A DNA stretch of 64,000 bases from Lutjanus erythropterus (taxonomy: Eukaryota > Chordata > Actinopteri > Lutjaniformes > Lutjanidae): NCBI GenBank assembly GCA_020091685.1, contig CM034600.1, positions 12,220,219-12,284,218 on the forward strand, read 5' to 3'. This document shows, piece by piece, positions 10,242-20,673 of this stretch. The position numbers and the translations under genes were made by a program. Under the pieces are notes generated by a model. It was not told the DNA's origin and made no database searches. It saw nothing but the letters and a program-made list of their open reading frames with translations. Numbering within the stretch: position 1 is the stretch's first letter; each line of letters opens with the position of its first letter.

Positions 10242-13204
10242 ACATTAGTGAGTATTTAGAACATTTGAATGGACTGCAGAGTGGATTATGATGCAGACTT
10301 GTCAATATTTTTCCAGTGGTCTTGAGTCTTCAGTGTAATTTTGTCTGAAGACTGATGTTTTCTGTGTGAAAATTTTACTGTCCAGTGCAGATACTCTCAT
10401 TTCTTAGAATATACAATGGAAAACTAGTTAGGAGGTCCTTGGCTCCTTCTGTGTTTCTGTTGTACAATGCAGAGCCTATAGAATGTGTCTGTACTGTAAG
10501 GCCAGTTAAATAATGCTTTTTTTTTTTGTCACAGTCACAGTTGTGACAGATCTTCACAGTATCCTCAGCACAATGCCTCCTGTATACAGAGGGAATTGCT
10601 GGAATTCAGCGGCCTGTCCAACTCCTTAAGGGCTTTTGCAAGAACTCAGGTGGCATAATGTCTAAGCTGTTACAGACAGCCTGAACAATTTTGGGACAGA
10701 AAAAAAAAGCCAGTGTGTTTTAAAACCAAACAAAGGATTTTTTTGTTATGGTCAGCAAATCCTGTTGCCTTTGACTTGGATGACTAAACCATTCAGTACA
10801 GAATCTTCACTTTGTTGTGAAATTTTTAGTCCAAAATACAGTCAATAACCCTCCGGTGTGTGGCTTATTCTCCTCTGGCTGATCTGTGCTACTAGCCTGG
10901 CTGAGTAAGAGCAGATAAACGTGATGCAATATTATTTAATATACAACATTAAACACAGTTTTTGACTTTTTGGTCATTTGTGCTCATGTTTATTTCATGG
11001 GTTTTTTGTTCGTTTCAGCGTTTTGTGTCAGCATGTGCATATCTGTCTATACATGTATGCAGAGTGTGTGTGTGTTTGTATTAATAATCTATGCAGTGGA
11101 GCGTTTTGTAATATGTGTGATGCATAATTCATTGATAAGAGATGGGTTGCTCTTTCATTAGTCAAACCAATTGGGATGCCATCCTGGACACACCTATCAT
11201 TACACTGCTCAGTGATTCATACTGAGAGTGTGTGTGTATTCATCTACGTGTACCATTGTGAGTATGTGATGTATATAACTATCTTTAACTATGCAATGGA
11301 TATTAGAAATAAAATAGAAATACCTTTTAATGCTGTGTTTATGATCACGCAATAGTAGAGTAGTACAGTAGTTTTATGAACAGGTATTATATTAATGGAA
11401 ATCTAAATGTTACATCCTTGTAGGTCACTTGCTCGTCTGGAGGCTGATGGATCAGTTGCAAGTAAAGCATTTTAACATGGGGTTATACATGGATTAGTCT
11501 GACTCAGCGGATGCACATTGTGGGTATAACCCTCCATTGGTTTCTTCATTTCTTTTTTAATGCAAGGGCTCGCCTCCTGAATTGCAAATATTCCCGGTCA
11601 AGGGGAATCCTACAGATAACAGTCATGCCAAACACAACAACAACAAAAAAATCTTTCTAAATAATCCTAAATTTCCCTGAAAGAAAACACAATGTAAATA
11701 AATGACAAATGTCTAACCTAAACTCGTAAATTTTAACAAAAGAAAGAGGTGGTTCAAAACAAAAGTGCTTCTCATTCCTGCGGTTGCTACTTAAAGTTCC
11801 TGTATTTACAAGGTACTGGATATATTTGAAATGTGAAATCTACAGCTCAGAATTTCAAGTTCAAGCTCAACAAGGCTTAGCGAAAATTGTCGACCACAAA
11901 TCTAATTAAACTTCCTAAGAGGACTTGTTAGTCTACCCACAAAAGACTCACAATACGTAAACGGCATGCTGCCTTCTTTTTTGACAGTGGAAGACTGAAG
12001 GGGAACTGAGTGCTTTTAGCTGGAGGTGTAGAAACACTGCTCTAATCCTTTCATCCAGTCACAAGGTAGCAATCAAGCCGAGTGGACCAATCCCAATGCC
12101 CCACCTGTTCACACAAAGGAGGAGAGATAGAGAGAGAGATCACATGCACAAGGTGATGTTTAATGTCCAGTTTTGTCAGTTCAAAACCCAAATACATTCA
12201 TTATGACTTTAAATAGAAAAAAAACAAACTGTCCACTTTTGAGAGGCTTAAAACAGCATTTTCTGCCATTTCTGCATGAAACATTACTTTAACGATTCAT
12301 TGATTATGAGTATATCTTAAATCTTTTTTACCACTTGCCCTGCCAGGAAAGTGAGTTGCTAGATTTCTCACAAAATGTGATTTTATATCACGATAATGAG
12401 AGTTATTGAGATGTACTTGTGACTTGATGATTTATAATTTGATAAATTTAGTGTATATGTGCTCACAATATGACTTGATTGATGACTCTGCAGACAGACA
12501 TTATTGTCTTAGATCTTGGTATCAGTGTGTATGTTGGCTGATATTTAAAAACGCCAAACAGTCCGAGGTACAGTATCACAGTTGCATAGTTTAGCCATCT
12601 TTTTCAAATATATTCCACATTAGAGCTGTGTAAGCTATGAATGTTGAAAAATTAAAACAACAGATACGGTGTTATTTACGACAAATGCAACACTAGATGC
12701 TCAGTCACCTTTGTTTTATTTTAAAAATGCGGACAATTACAGATTTCAGGTTAGCTTGAGATGTTTTGCTATTGTCTCTCTCTCTCTCTCTGTCATTCTT
12801 TCTTATTTTTTTTCTTCTCTCCATCTTTTTTCTCTCTCTACTGTAATACGTCCATTGTTTGGTCTGTCTGGAGATTAACCTGCTATTGGCTGTTCAGGTC
12901 TGTATCACTATCCATCAGTGGATTGTTTGCCAAAGCCTTCTGCTCCTTATGGGGGAAGCAGAGACAGAGAGGAGGGTATGAATGTGTGTTTGCTTTCTCC
13001 ACACTCTCATATGTGCATGTGCATTTATCTGTGTGTGTGCGTGTGTGTGTATGTTCACTTTGGCTGGTGTGTGTTGGCTCATCCACGGTTTCAGACAGTG
13101 AGGGTGTGTGAGGACGCTGTGTGTGTCTTTCATAAATGCAGGATTACCCTGCTGGCCCTTTCTGCACAACAGGCAGGAGCTGATTCCCACTTAATGAAAC
13201 ACGT

Positions 13205-13205
<1 letters not shown>
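10241..13205. other. No gene seen; short pyrimidine repeat near 12775-12791
   Basis: AT-rich sequence with no supportable coding tract. The frames at 12669-12878 and 12761-13111 overlap a CT/T-rich run and a TG-rich stretch and are not credible proteins. Around 12360-12460 (ATATCACGATAATGAGAGTT) the text resembles part of an old teleost repeat, but I cannot delimit it. Confidence 0.45.

Positions 13206-13267
<62 letters not shown>
13206..13267. repeat. (CA)31 dinucleotide microsatellite
   Basis: Uninterrupted 62-bp CA run, the first of three CA tracts within 1.25 kb. Frames crossing it translate as His-Thr repeats and are artefacts. Confidence 0.97.
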
Positions 13268-13269
<2 letters not shown>

Positions 13270-14259
13270 GTGCACACCTGAAAATGGGGTGAAATAATCA
13301 CAAGAGTGATAAGAGGTGTTTCCTCAACTTTACTTTGAATGATTTTGTACAAAAATATAATAATTTACAAAATAATACATCAACAGGTAAATAGAGAGGC
13401 AGAGAGTACACAACCTATTCAAGCCACAATAATATTCACATTATTTATCCAAGTATTTAAACAGTTCTTTCTAAAAGGAACCTCAGATTTGTTGAACTCT
13501 CTTGTGACATTTATATGCATTGTTCCTTGATTGTGCACATTGTAAAAACTAATAGTGTTTTATAATGTGACGATGCTTTGTTTAACATCTGGGTATATTT
13601 AGAGATGGAAAACAACTGGTAGTGGTAAAGGAAAGATCATAGTTTGGGTTAAAATTATCACTCCTTTGCAGGTCTGGCGTTTCCTGCTAGACACGAGAAC
13701 CAGCTAGAATCTTTATTATTTTACAACTAAACAGTCACTAAAATGTGTTTCTGAAAACATTTTAAGCGAGAAACAGGCAATGAAGTACAAGTATCTTGAT
13801 CCATGTCTGATCAGCACTGCTCAGTTTGACGGGTTGATCAGAATTTTGTGAGCAGTGTGATTTCTATTATACAGTTTGTCTACAGTTTCTGTTCCATGTT
13901 TCTGGTCTTAGTTTGGTAAAACTTTCATTAAATGTGTACTGATCGTGACGCTGAATATATTGTATATTAATGTATGTTGACCTTGTTGAGTGTATGTCTG
14001 TTCATATGTGTGTTTGTGTGTCTGTGTTCATCTCCCTGAACCTATGTTAAGATTCAGCAGGCAGCACAGTGTGCGTGCAGTAGTGGTGGTGTTTATGTAC
14101 AGTCCGCTGCTCTTAAAAAGATGTGTGTATGTGTGCGTTGCATAAATGTCCTTCCTCATGTTTATTCATCAGCTGCTGAAACTTCACTGCAGTGTTCGTC
14201 TAACTCTCCGCACTTTGATCTCTGGATCATTCAAACAGCTGAGTCAGGAGAAAAACTAA

Positions 14260-14261
<2 letters not shown>
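13268..14261. other. No gene seen
   Basis: AT-rich sequence between two CA microsatellites. TG-rich short runs occur around 13990-14030 and 14121-14140. Nothing coding is supported. Confidence 0.5.

Positions 14262-14321
<60 letters not shown>
14262..14321. repeat. (AC)30 dinucleotide microsatellite
   Basis: Uninterrupted 60-bp AC run. The overlapping frame 14121-14327 is an artefact of the repeat. Confidence 0.97.
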
Positions 14322-14324
<3 letters not shown>

Positions 14325-14415
14325 TGAAAACAGACGCTGAACATGGACACACTCGATTGGTACAAATATACTGACATACACACTGCACAAGCACTTACTG
14401 TTGAAGCATCTTAAA

Positions 14416-14418
<3 letters not shown>

Positions 14419-14448
<30 letters not shown>
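14419..14448. repeat. (CA)15 dinucleotide microsatellite
   Basis: Uninterrupted 30-bp CA run, about 100 bp after the preceding tract. The sequence up to 14575 stays enriched in short ACAC runs. Confidence 0.95.
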
Positions 14449-14449
<1 letters not shown>

Positions 14450-14984
14450 CCGTGTTAACAAGGCACTGTGCAGACAAACATGTCGATGTAATACAGTTTA
14501 TACAAAACTTACACACACTCATAAACACAAATATTGATTTCTTACTAATTCACATACACACACAACAACACGGTGCAAGAAGTGCTGACTTGTGATAAAG
14601 TCAAACTACTCCAAGCTGAATATTAAACACAGTATCAACTCGAAATACCTGGATTCAGCAGGTAGAAAATGTTTTCTTTCTTTATGTTGCTCTGACATCT
14701 TTTGACACATTTTGCTCTTTGCTTGGTGTTTCCAGTGGTGTCTTGGCAGGTTGGTACTGTGGCTTCCATCTAAGACAAGCACATGACCATCAACAAAGTT
14801 GTGTATTTGCATCTATGTATAATTTCAGACATATAATAATTTTTTGAAACAATCAATCACCCATTACAGTCTATGGACCAGACAGGCTGATCTTGCCTTA
14901 AAAAATGTTAAAAAAATAACAACAATGACATTCATTCAGTCATTGTCAGTGCCTATTCTTCCTTTGGTATTAAATGGTAGACTG

Positions 14985-15112
14985 TATACGCCCAGGTCCA
15001 GAAGAATTGACACACCGATACCTAGGGTACTGTAGAAAAACGAGTACAGTCAAGTTTTCAGAATTTTGGTATTGACTTTGTATAGAAGCATCGATTCTTG
15101 AAACATCCTAAT
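14985..15112. repeat. Old interspersed repeat fragment
   Basis: The stretch with GACACACCGATACCTAGGG, GTACTGTAGAAAAACGAGTA and AGCATCGATTCTTG resembles from memory one end of a teleost repeat typified by a 'CCGATACC...CGATTCTTG' pattern. No partner end or target duplication is visible, so it is a truncated relic. Family assignment is from recall only. Confidence 0.35.
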
Positions 15113-15900
15113 GGTAAGTGACACACACACCATTATCCATGACTTGAAGTGATTGCCTTAAAAACTTTGCTTGAATAACAAATGTTTTTTTTTTTTAAAT
15201 CTAAATTTCTAGGGATACTTTCTGAATTTCTAGTTTTACTTCAATTTTTGCATTCACTCTGCTTGTTCTTCCTTTACTTTGGTATAGATGCTGTATATTT
15301 AACTTATTCTCTCAAATGGCGATAGCTTCAGGTTTTTCACCACTTAATTCTCCTTCCATAATTGAGGGTTTTGCATTAGCATCTTTCACAGTAAGAGTTC
15401 TTGATCTAACGCACCTGTAAGTGAGATTTCTGATGTAGAAAAACTTGGACTCATTATCTACAGTGCTGCTCCACATCACTCGTGTACATTTTTGTGTGAC
15501 TGAGTTGCAGTTCTTGCTTGCTTTTGTGCACCAGTGTGCATTCGTGTGTGTTTTATGTGTGACTCAGCTTGTGTGTGTGTGTGTGTTTCTGCGTAGTAGC
15601 CCCCGCTGGATTTATTTTCAGTGACAGGTTGCATGGTTAGTCCAGTCAGCAGGGTGGTCCAAGCTAATGGCCTTGACCCAGGAGCAAGGAAAGCACTCAC
15701 TGACGCTGACAACACTGATGTGAGCTTTTGTGTAGGTGTTTGTCTGTGTTTATTCATGTATATTCTGTGTGTAAAAAAGATACCAGGCTGGTGAAGTGAT
15801 GGATAGCATAGTTTGGGGTTTTAGTGTGACTGACCTCTGAGTTAATTGTTTTTACTGATTGAGGTCTTGAGTGAATGGAAGTGGAAGAGCAATGGGGATA

Positions 15901-15903
<3 letters not shown>
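15113..15903. other. No gene seen
   Basis: Mixed AT-rich and TG-rich sequence. The minus-strand frame at 15476-15757 reads Thr/His-rich from TG runs and is not credible as a gene. Confidence 0.5.

Positions 15904-15939
<36 letters not shown>
15904..15939. repeat. (CT)18 dinucleotide microsatellite
   Basis: Uninterrupted 36-bp CT run, a homopurine/homopyrimidine tract. Minus-strand frames crossing it show an Arg-Glu run that is an artefact. Confidence 0.96.
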
Positions 15940-15945
<6 letters not shown>

Positions 15946-16144
15946 GTGAAATTGTGTTTTACACAGAAAGAAAGAGATCCTGTGCACCCACTGGTCTGCT
16001 GATGGACTTCCATAAGGTTGTTCAGACGACCAAACATATGGATAAACAAGAAGGGAGAGTGTAGGTGAAATGCTGTGGCAATCTTGCATTGTTAATGCAA
16101 GTGAAAAGTAATCAGTGTATCCAGCCAAAATTTAATGGCTTCTT

Positions 16145-16578
16145 CCAGCCCATTCTCATTCCCATGTTGTCAAAAAACAGATGTTTTTTCACGCCCCTCT
16201 GCAACTCATACAAATGTTTTAAGTACCTGTACCCACCTGTATGAGACGCACCAGGCTTTTGACGTAGCACCTGACTTTTGTCTACCCAACCTGTGACCAT
16301 GTCACCATGGTAATCATGTGTTTAAAAGGGTTTCTGGCAGTGTCTCACACAGCCGCTAAATGGTATCTTGTGCAGCAGTATGAGATACCAAAGGACGTGA
16401 CAATGCAGTATTGGTCATTGAGAAGCTGGGATGAGAACGCGTCGGTTGCGCTGAGTGTCCAGTATTGCCACAGTTGGGTCTACATGAAGATGCTAAAGGG
16501 TTCTTACGCAGCTGAATGAGACGCAGAGGAACGTGACAAAATATTGTGATTGATGACCTGGGAATGAGAACAGGCTGG
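16145..16578. mobile_element. Foldback (long inverted-repeat) element, about 430 bp
   Basis: The left end reads CCAGCCCATTCTCATTCCCA. The reverse complement of the right end reads CCAGCCTGTTCTCATTCCCA. The match continues imperfectly for about 65 bp, through CACGCCCCTCTGCAACTCAT on the left and CACGTTCCTCTGCGTCTCAT on the right. The right half also contains a second, direct-orientation relative of its own arm: GGACGTGACAATGCAGTATT...GGGATGAGAACGCG near 16393-16442 against GGAACGTGACAAAATATTG...GGGAATGAGAACAGG near 16529-16575. No coding capacity; the frame 16307-16519 is repeat sequence. I recall similar sequences in other percomorphs. No target duplication was found. Confidence 0.7.
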
Positions 16579-16690
16579 TCCTTCCTTGGCCCATGCTACA
16601 CCCTTCCATCGAGTTTCATGAAAATCAGGCCAGTAGTTAATCCATAATCCTGACAGATTAACAAACCATACCAAAAAATAACCTCCTTGC
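16579..16690 (+). repeat. Retroelement-like tail adjoining the foldback element
   Basis: It contains GAGTTTCATGAAAATCAGGC, AGTAGTTAATCCATAATCCT and ATAACCTCCTTG. I recognise these from memory as the 3'-tail motif shared by an abundant teleost LINE/SINE group. It begins directly at the right edge of the foldback element, so the two may belong to one composite repeat. No reverse transcriptase frame is present. A short AT run (16697-16717) follows. Confidence 0.5.
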
Positions 16691-17784
16691 CAGACATATA
16701 TATGTATATATATATATTCATTTCAGCAACATGCTGCCATGTTGTGAAACAGTAGATATGAAGTGGAAAGCCTTTATTATTGCTTTTTACATTATATCAA
16801 CATTTATTCGATTTTTCTGCAGTCTCAGAATTCGACTGTTCAAGTACAGAGATAGAAGAGTAAATAAGATTTTGTAAATTGAAGACTGTAGTTTTAGAGA
16901 ACTGTTGTTGGCATATGGGGAAATTTCAAGCAAAAGAAACTGTATGCTCAACTCAAATGACTTTAGGGTGTGATGGGTGTCGATCAAAACAAAAACAAAA
17001 AAACAAATGCAATGTGCACATGAACTCATCAGCACACACTAATAAGATTTATTACTTTAATTGTAGTACAGCAGCAGGAAAATCAATGTGTTTCAGCCCC
17101 AGGCTTTCCTTCCTTGTTTACTATGATATTTGAGGGTGTTGTTTCAAATATCTCAGTGAGTAAGTAAGCCAAGGGCTGAAACATGTCAGATTTTCTGTTA
17201 CCATGCTACAATAAAAGTATTAAATCTTATTAGAGAATGGTGATGAATTAATTTGCACAAGGGGACATTTCAACCTGAGGTCAACAACTCGACAACTAAT
17301 CATAAAAAATCATTATTTATAGGAAATGCAATCGTAATCTGGCCAGTATTTGTTGAGATACTTGGCTACTTGTATGGACAGACTGACGTTGTGTTCCCTC
17401 TGTCCACAGTGTAAGAGGTGGCCTTTGAGAGTAACGCTGATATTTTTCATCACATTTTGAGAGTGCTGATCATTTTGTGTCTGTTGAGCATTATTTCCAT
17501 CCTGTATGCCTCCCAGCCTTCTGAGTCAGCAAGAAGGCACCCTAACTGATTTGTCTTTGCCAAACACCTGAGGTTTCAGCCTCTTGAACTTGGCAAGGAG
17601 GAATATGACTGTTTCGGTGTGTCTATTACAACACAGTTTCTCCTTTTGCATCAATAAAATTCCATCTTATCGTTTAGTATCTCATGTCTTTACACGCGTG
17701 TGCATAAATGAGTGAATGAATTTATTCTGTCATGTCTGCACAAGCTTTTACCTGTGTTTGCTCTTGGTTTAACATTACTGGTAG

Positions 17785-17785
<1 letters not shown>
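16691..17785. other. No gene seen
   Basis: AT-rich sequence with a short (AT)n run near its start. Overlapping frames on both strands at 16787-17133 show no recognisable domain. Confidence 0.5.

Positions 17786-17833
<48 letters not shown>
17786..17833. repeat. (TG)24 dinucleotide microsatellite
   Basis: Uninterrupted 48-bp TG run followed by GCATGTGT. The frame 17712-17915 is a Cys-Val repeat artefact. Confidence 0.97.
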
Positions 17834-17834
<1 letters not shown>

Positions 17835-19760
17835 ATGTGTCAGGTGAAACTCTATATAGAGATGAACAGCCCCTGGGGTTGTGACAAGTTTTTCCTCAAT
17901 GGGTGGAGGTTGTGATGGGCCCCTGCCAGCTGGCATGAGAGGCCCTGTGTCATCAGCAATTTGGTGTGAGTTTCATCTGTCTTGGGATTTGGTGAAGGTG
18001 CCCATCATGCTTGGAAAACACAGGTCGGCATCATAAAATATCCTGCTTATTCCAGTTTACAGGCAGATTCATATACATACATATAGTAGCTGCTATATTG
18101 ACTATAATATTTGTGACACATACTGTAACTGGAAAATTGCTTTGTCTGTGCATAGATCACAGAATTTATGGAGTTTTGCAGTCCACGCATGGTATGTCAG
18201 TGGCTTTTATGAAATATCTGAGCAAGTCAATCAATAAATGTTGAATTTTTATGGATTTTTTCACAGGAATAGTTTGTTTTTTGAGGTGCCTTTGAACAAG
18301 GTGGTTAACACTCTACTGCTCCAGTGGAAAACAGCAGCTGCTGCATGTGAATATGAGTTGCTGAATGAATGTGATGCATGGAAACAGGACTAAATGGTCA
18401 ATAAGAAAACCCCTCCAGAGAACATATGGTTGTGTTTGATACTAATTTGTGTCACAGATGGACGGATGGTCTCTCATTTCTCCTGCAAGATGCTCACTGG
18501 TTACACCTGGCAGCACTGCCCAGGGTTCAGCTGTAATGAGAAATAAATATTGATACAGGACAGATTAATGCAGTGTCACCCTATTAGGAAGTGTAATGGA
18601 GAATTGTCAACCTGTTCAGGTTCCTGTTCTTGAACTATTATTTCACCCAGATTTAAAGGTTAAACTTATGCTTTTTCCTGGTGTCACATCTACCTACCTG
18701 GGCCTTATACGTCCCCAGAATCCATCCCTTTTTATTTGAATGAAACTGGTCTAGGGATTTCATTTTAAGCTAAACGTAAGATGGGAAGAGATTGAAACAA
18801 CAGGGCTCATTGTAAAAGAAGTATTAGAAAAAAGGAGAAAAAAAGCAGATTATTACAGTAAAAACATGCCTGTCTGTCCCTGGAATATCCTTTTAAGAAA
18901 GGCATAATGGAAGCAAAACCCACAGAGAATATTTTCTCCTAAAACAGTCCAGGGTTGAACAAACAAGTCTGGTGTAGTCAGGGGCATCCAAGGATGATGA
19001 TATTATTACAAATAAGACTTTATTCTATTGCTGGCACATTCTTCTGGAGCACCGGGCCATGTCTTTAAACATTCGTCCAGCCTGGAGCGAAATCTGTCCT
19101 CCACCGCTGCACAGACTCCATGTCCTGCAACTGAGACCCTCCTGGTTTCTGTGTGTATTAATGTACCAGTGTTTTTGTGTGTGCATGTGTTACAAAAAGA
19201 GAAAGGAAGAAAGACAAATAAGTACACATAAAAAGAGATAATAGCCCCTGAAGCAGCCTCTGCTGCAGCTTGTTTAGAATAATCTCTGCAGACAGATGCT
19301 TGTCTCACATGATATAACAGGAGTTGTGTTTCAATCAGCTGCTCCATCCAAAGTCTTTGTAGTGGTTTCAGTGTCAGGGTGTGTGTTTATATTCATCTGC
19401 TTATAAAGGGTACATTTGCAATTTGGAAAAGTAAATAACAACTTGTTTTGGTGGAACATTTGCACATCATGAGGTGAGACCTGGCATTAAAAGGTCTAAA
19501 TCACAGCAAAGGAAAAGATAACACCTTAAACATCGTTCACATTTCTATCATTAGTGACTCAGGTGCTTCAGTGTATATGCTGCTATCTTGGAGGTTGTTT
19601 TTGTTTCCTGGGGACTTTGAAAACACAGATAGTGGATGCTGCCTAAAACAAGCATCCGATGGCAAACCACAGAGTACATCCAGGCAGTCAGACTAGTTAT
19701 AATTCTACTGCGTGAGAGCTGATGTAGCCATAATTGTGACAGCTCAGCTAAAGAAAATCT
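17834..19760. other. No gene seen over about 1.9 kb
   Basis: No splice-flanked coding tract. The minus-strand frame 19006-19347 (113 codons) has a hydrophobic middle, but no recognisable family and no splice context; I treat it as chance. Confidence 0.45.
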
Positions 19761-20673
19761 TGGTCGACTGAAATTCTACCTACACAAGTGATTGACCAAT
19801 TGGAAAAAAACCCTGCATATTATCTCTAGATGAACTAAATCAGCCACAGTGCATTAGACCTAGTGCCTAAATGGGTGCTAATCAAAATTACGCAGCACGT
19901 GAATTTCTGCAGTTTGGCCATTTCTTTTTCACACGTAGCTATATTGTTACCTTCAGGGCTTGTCTATCAAGTAACTTTACATGCAGCAATAACACACGCA
20001 CACATATGAACACACTGGGAATGAGGATCACTCCAACTTCTGCACACAGCTCAATGCTAATGCAGCTTGTGCTGCAGTATAAACGTCCAGAAAAAGCAAC
20101 ATGAAAAAACAGTTGCCAACATCTGACCTGCTATTCTTGTTATTTATTTGGCTTCAGACGAGGCTTAAGATTCACACAGTTTTTCTTGAGTGTTCCTCAA
20201 AATCACAATATTAGTCCAACATCACCCCAGCGTGTGGGAATAGCCACATTAGCAACATGCTAATGCCAAAAAGATCATTTACAAAATAAAGACTTAACAT
20301 AAAATGTGGCAAAATTTAGAGCTTGAGGACTCAAGCCAGCCCGTATCGATCTATCATTGAGCTTGAACAGCCCTCATTGATAAAGCAGTCCAACGGAGCA
20401 AAATCCAGATGTTGTCATCCAAAATAAACTTTTTATCCACTCATCTCTTCTGTCCTCTGAGGCTGAGGATTGATGTAGCAGTATGTGCTGGTTCTTTGAC
20501 ATAGTATTATTTAGTCTGGAGCCACGTAAATGTTCAGTTAAAAGCTAATCACTTTAAAATACTGCATATGTCCTGTAAATTAATACCAGCTTTTGTCTGA
20601 CCAATGACAGTTTGGTCAAACCAGAGCGTAATGACCAGCCTGTTGACCAACCGACCAGAGGGTGTCAGCCCTA
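19761..20673. mobile_element. Probable decayed DNA element with GGGCTG-type end
   Basis: The right boundary reads GGTCAACAGG... on the complementary strand after AGGGCTGACACCCTCTGGTC (20654-20673), a terminal motif I associate with decayed hAT-like teleost repeats. The left part, starting near TTGGTCGACTGAAATTC and AGTGATTGACCAATTGG, contains matching GGTCGACT / GACCAAT words, so the ends look related but imperfect. Interior text such as GCAGTTTGGCCATTTCTTT and AGCAACATGCTAATGC is familiar from the same repeat. There is no intact inverted repeat or target duplication, and no transposase frame. The left boundary is uncertain by tens of bases. Confidence 0.4.

Noticed and set aside
12761..13292. 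Overlapping plus-strand frames of 116 and 124 codons
   Set aside because: They run through CT, TG and CA simple repeats and read as Cys/Val and His/Thr runs.
15754..16128. 124-codon minus-strand frame with an Arg-Glu run
   Set aside because: Produced by the (CT)18 microsatellite.
16301..16314. GTCACCATGGTAAT, an X-box-like palindrome
   Set aside because: Lies inside the foldback element and has a mismatch in the last base; likely repeat sequence, not a regulatory site.
19006..19347. 113-codon minus-strand frame with a hydrophobic centre
   Set aside because: No family recognised and no splice boundaries; probably chance.
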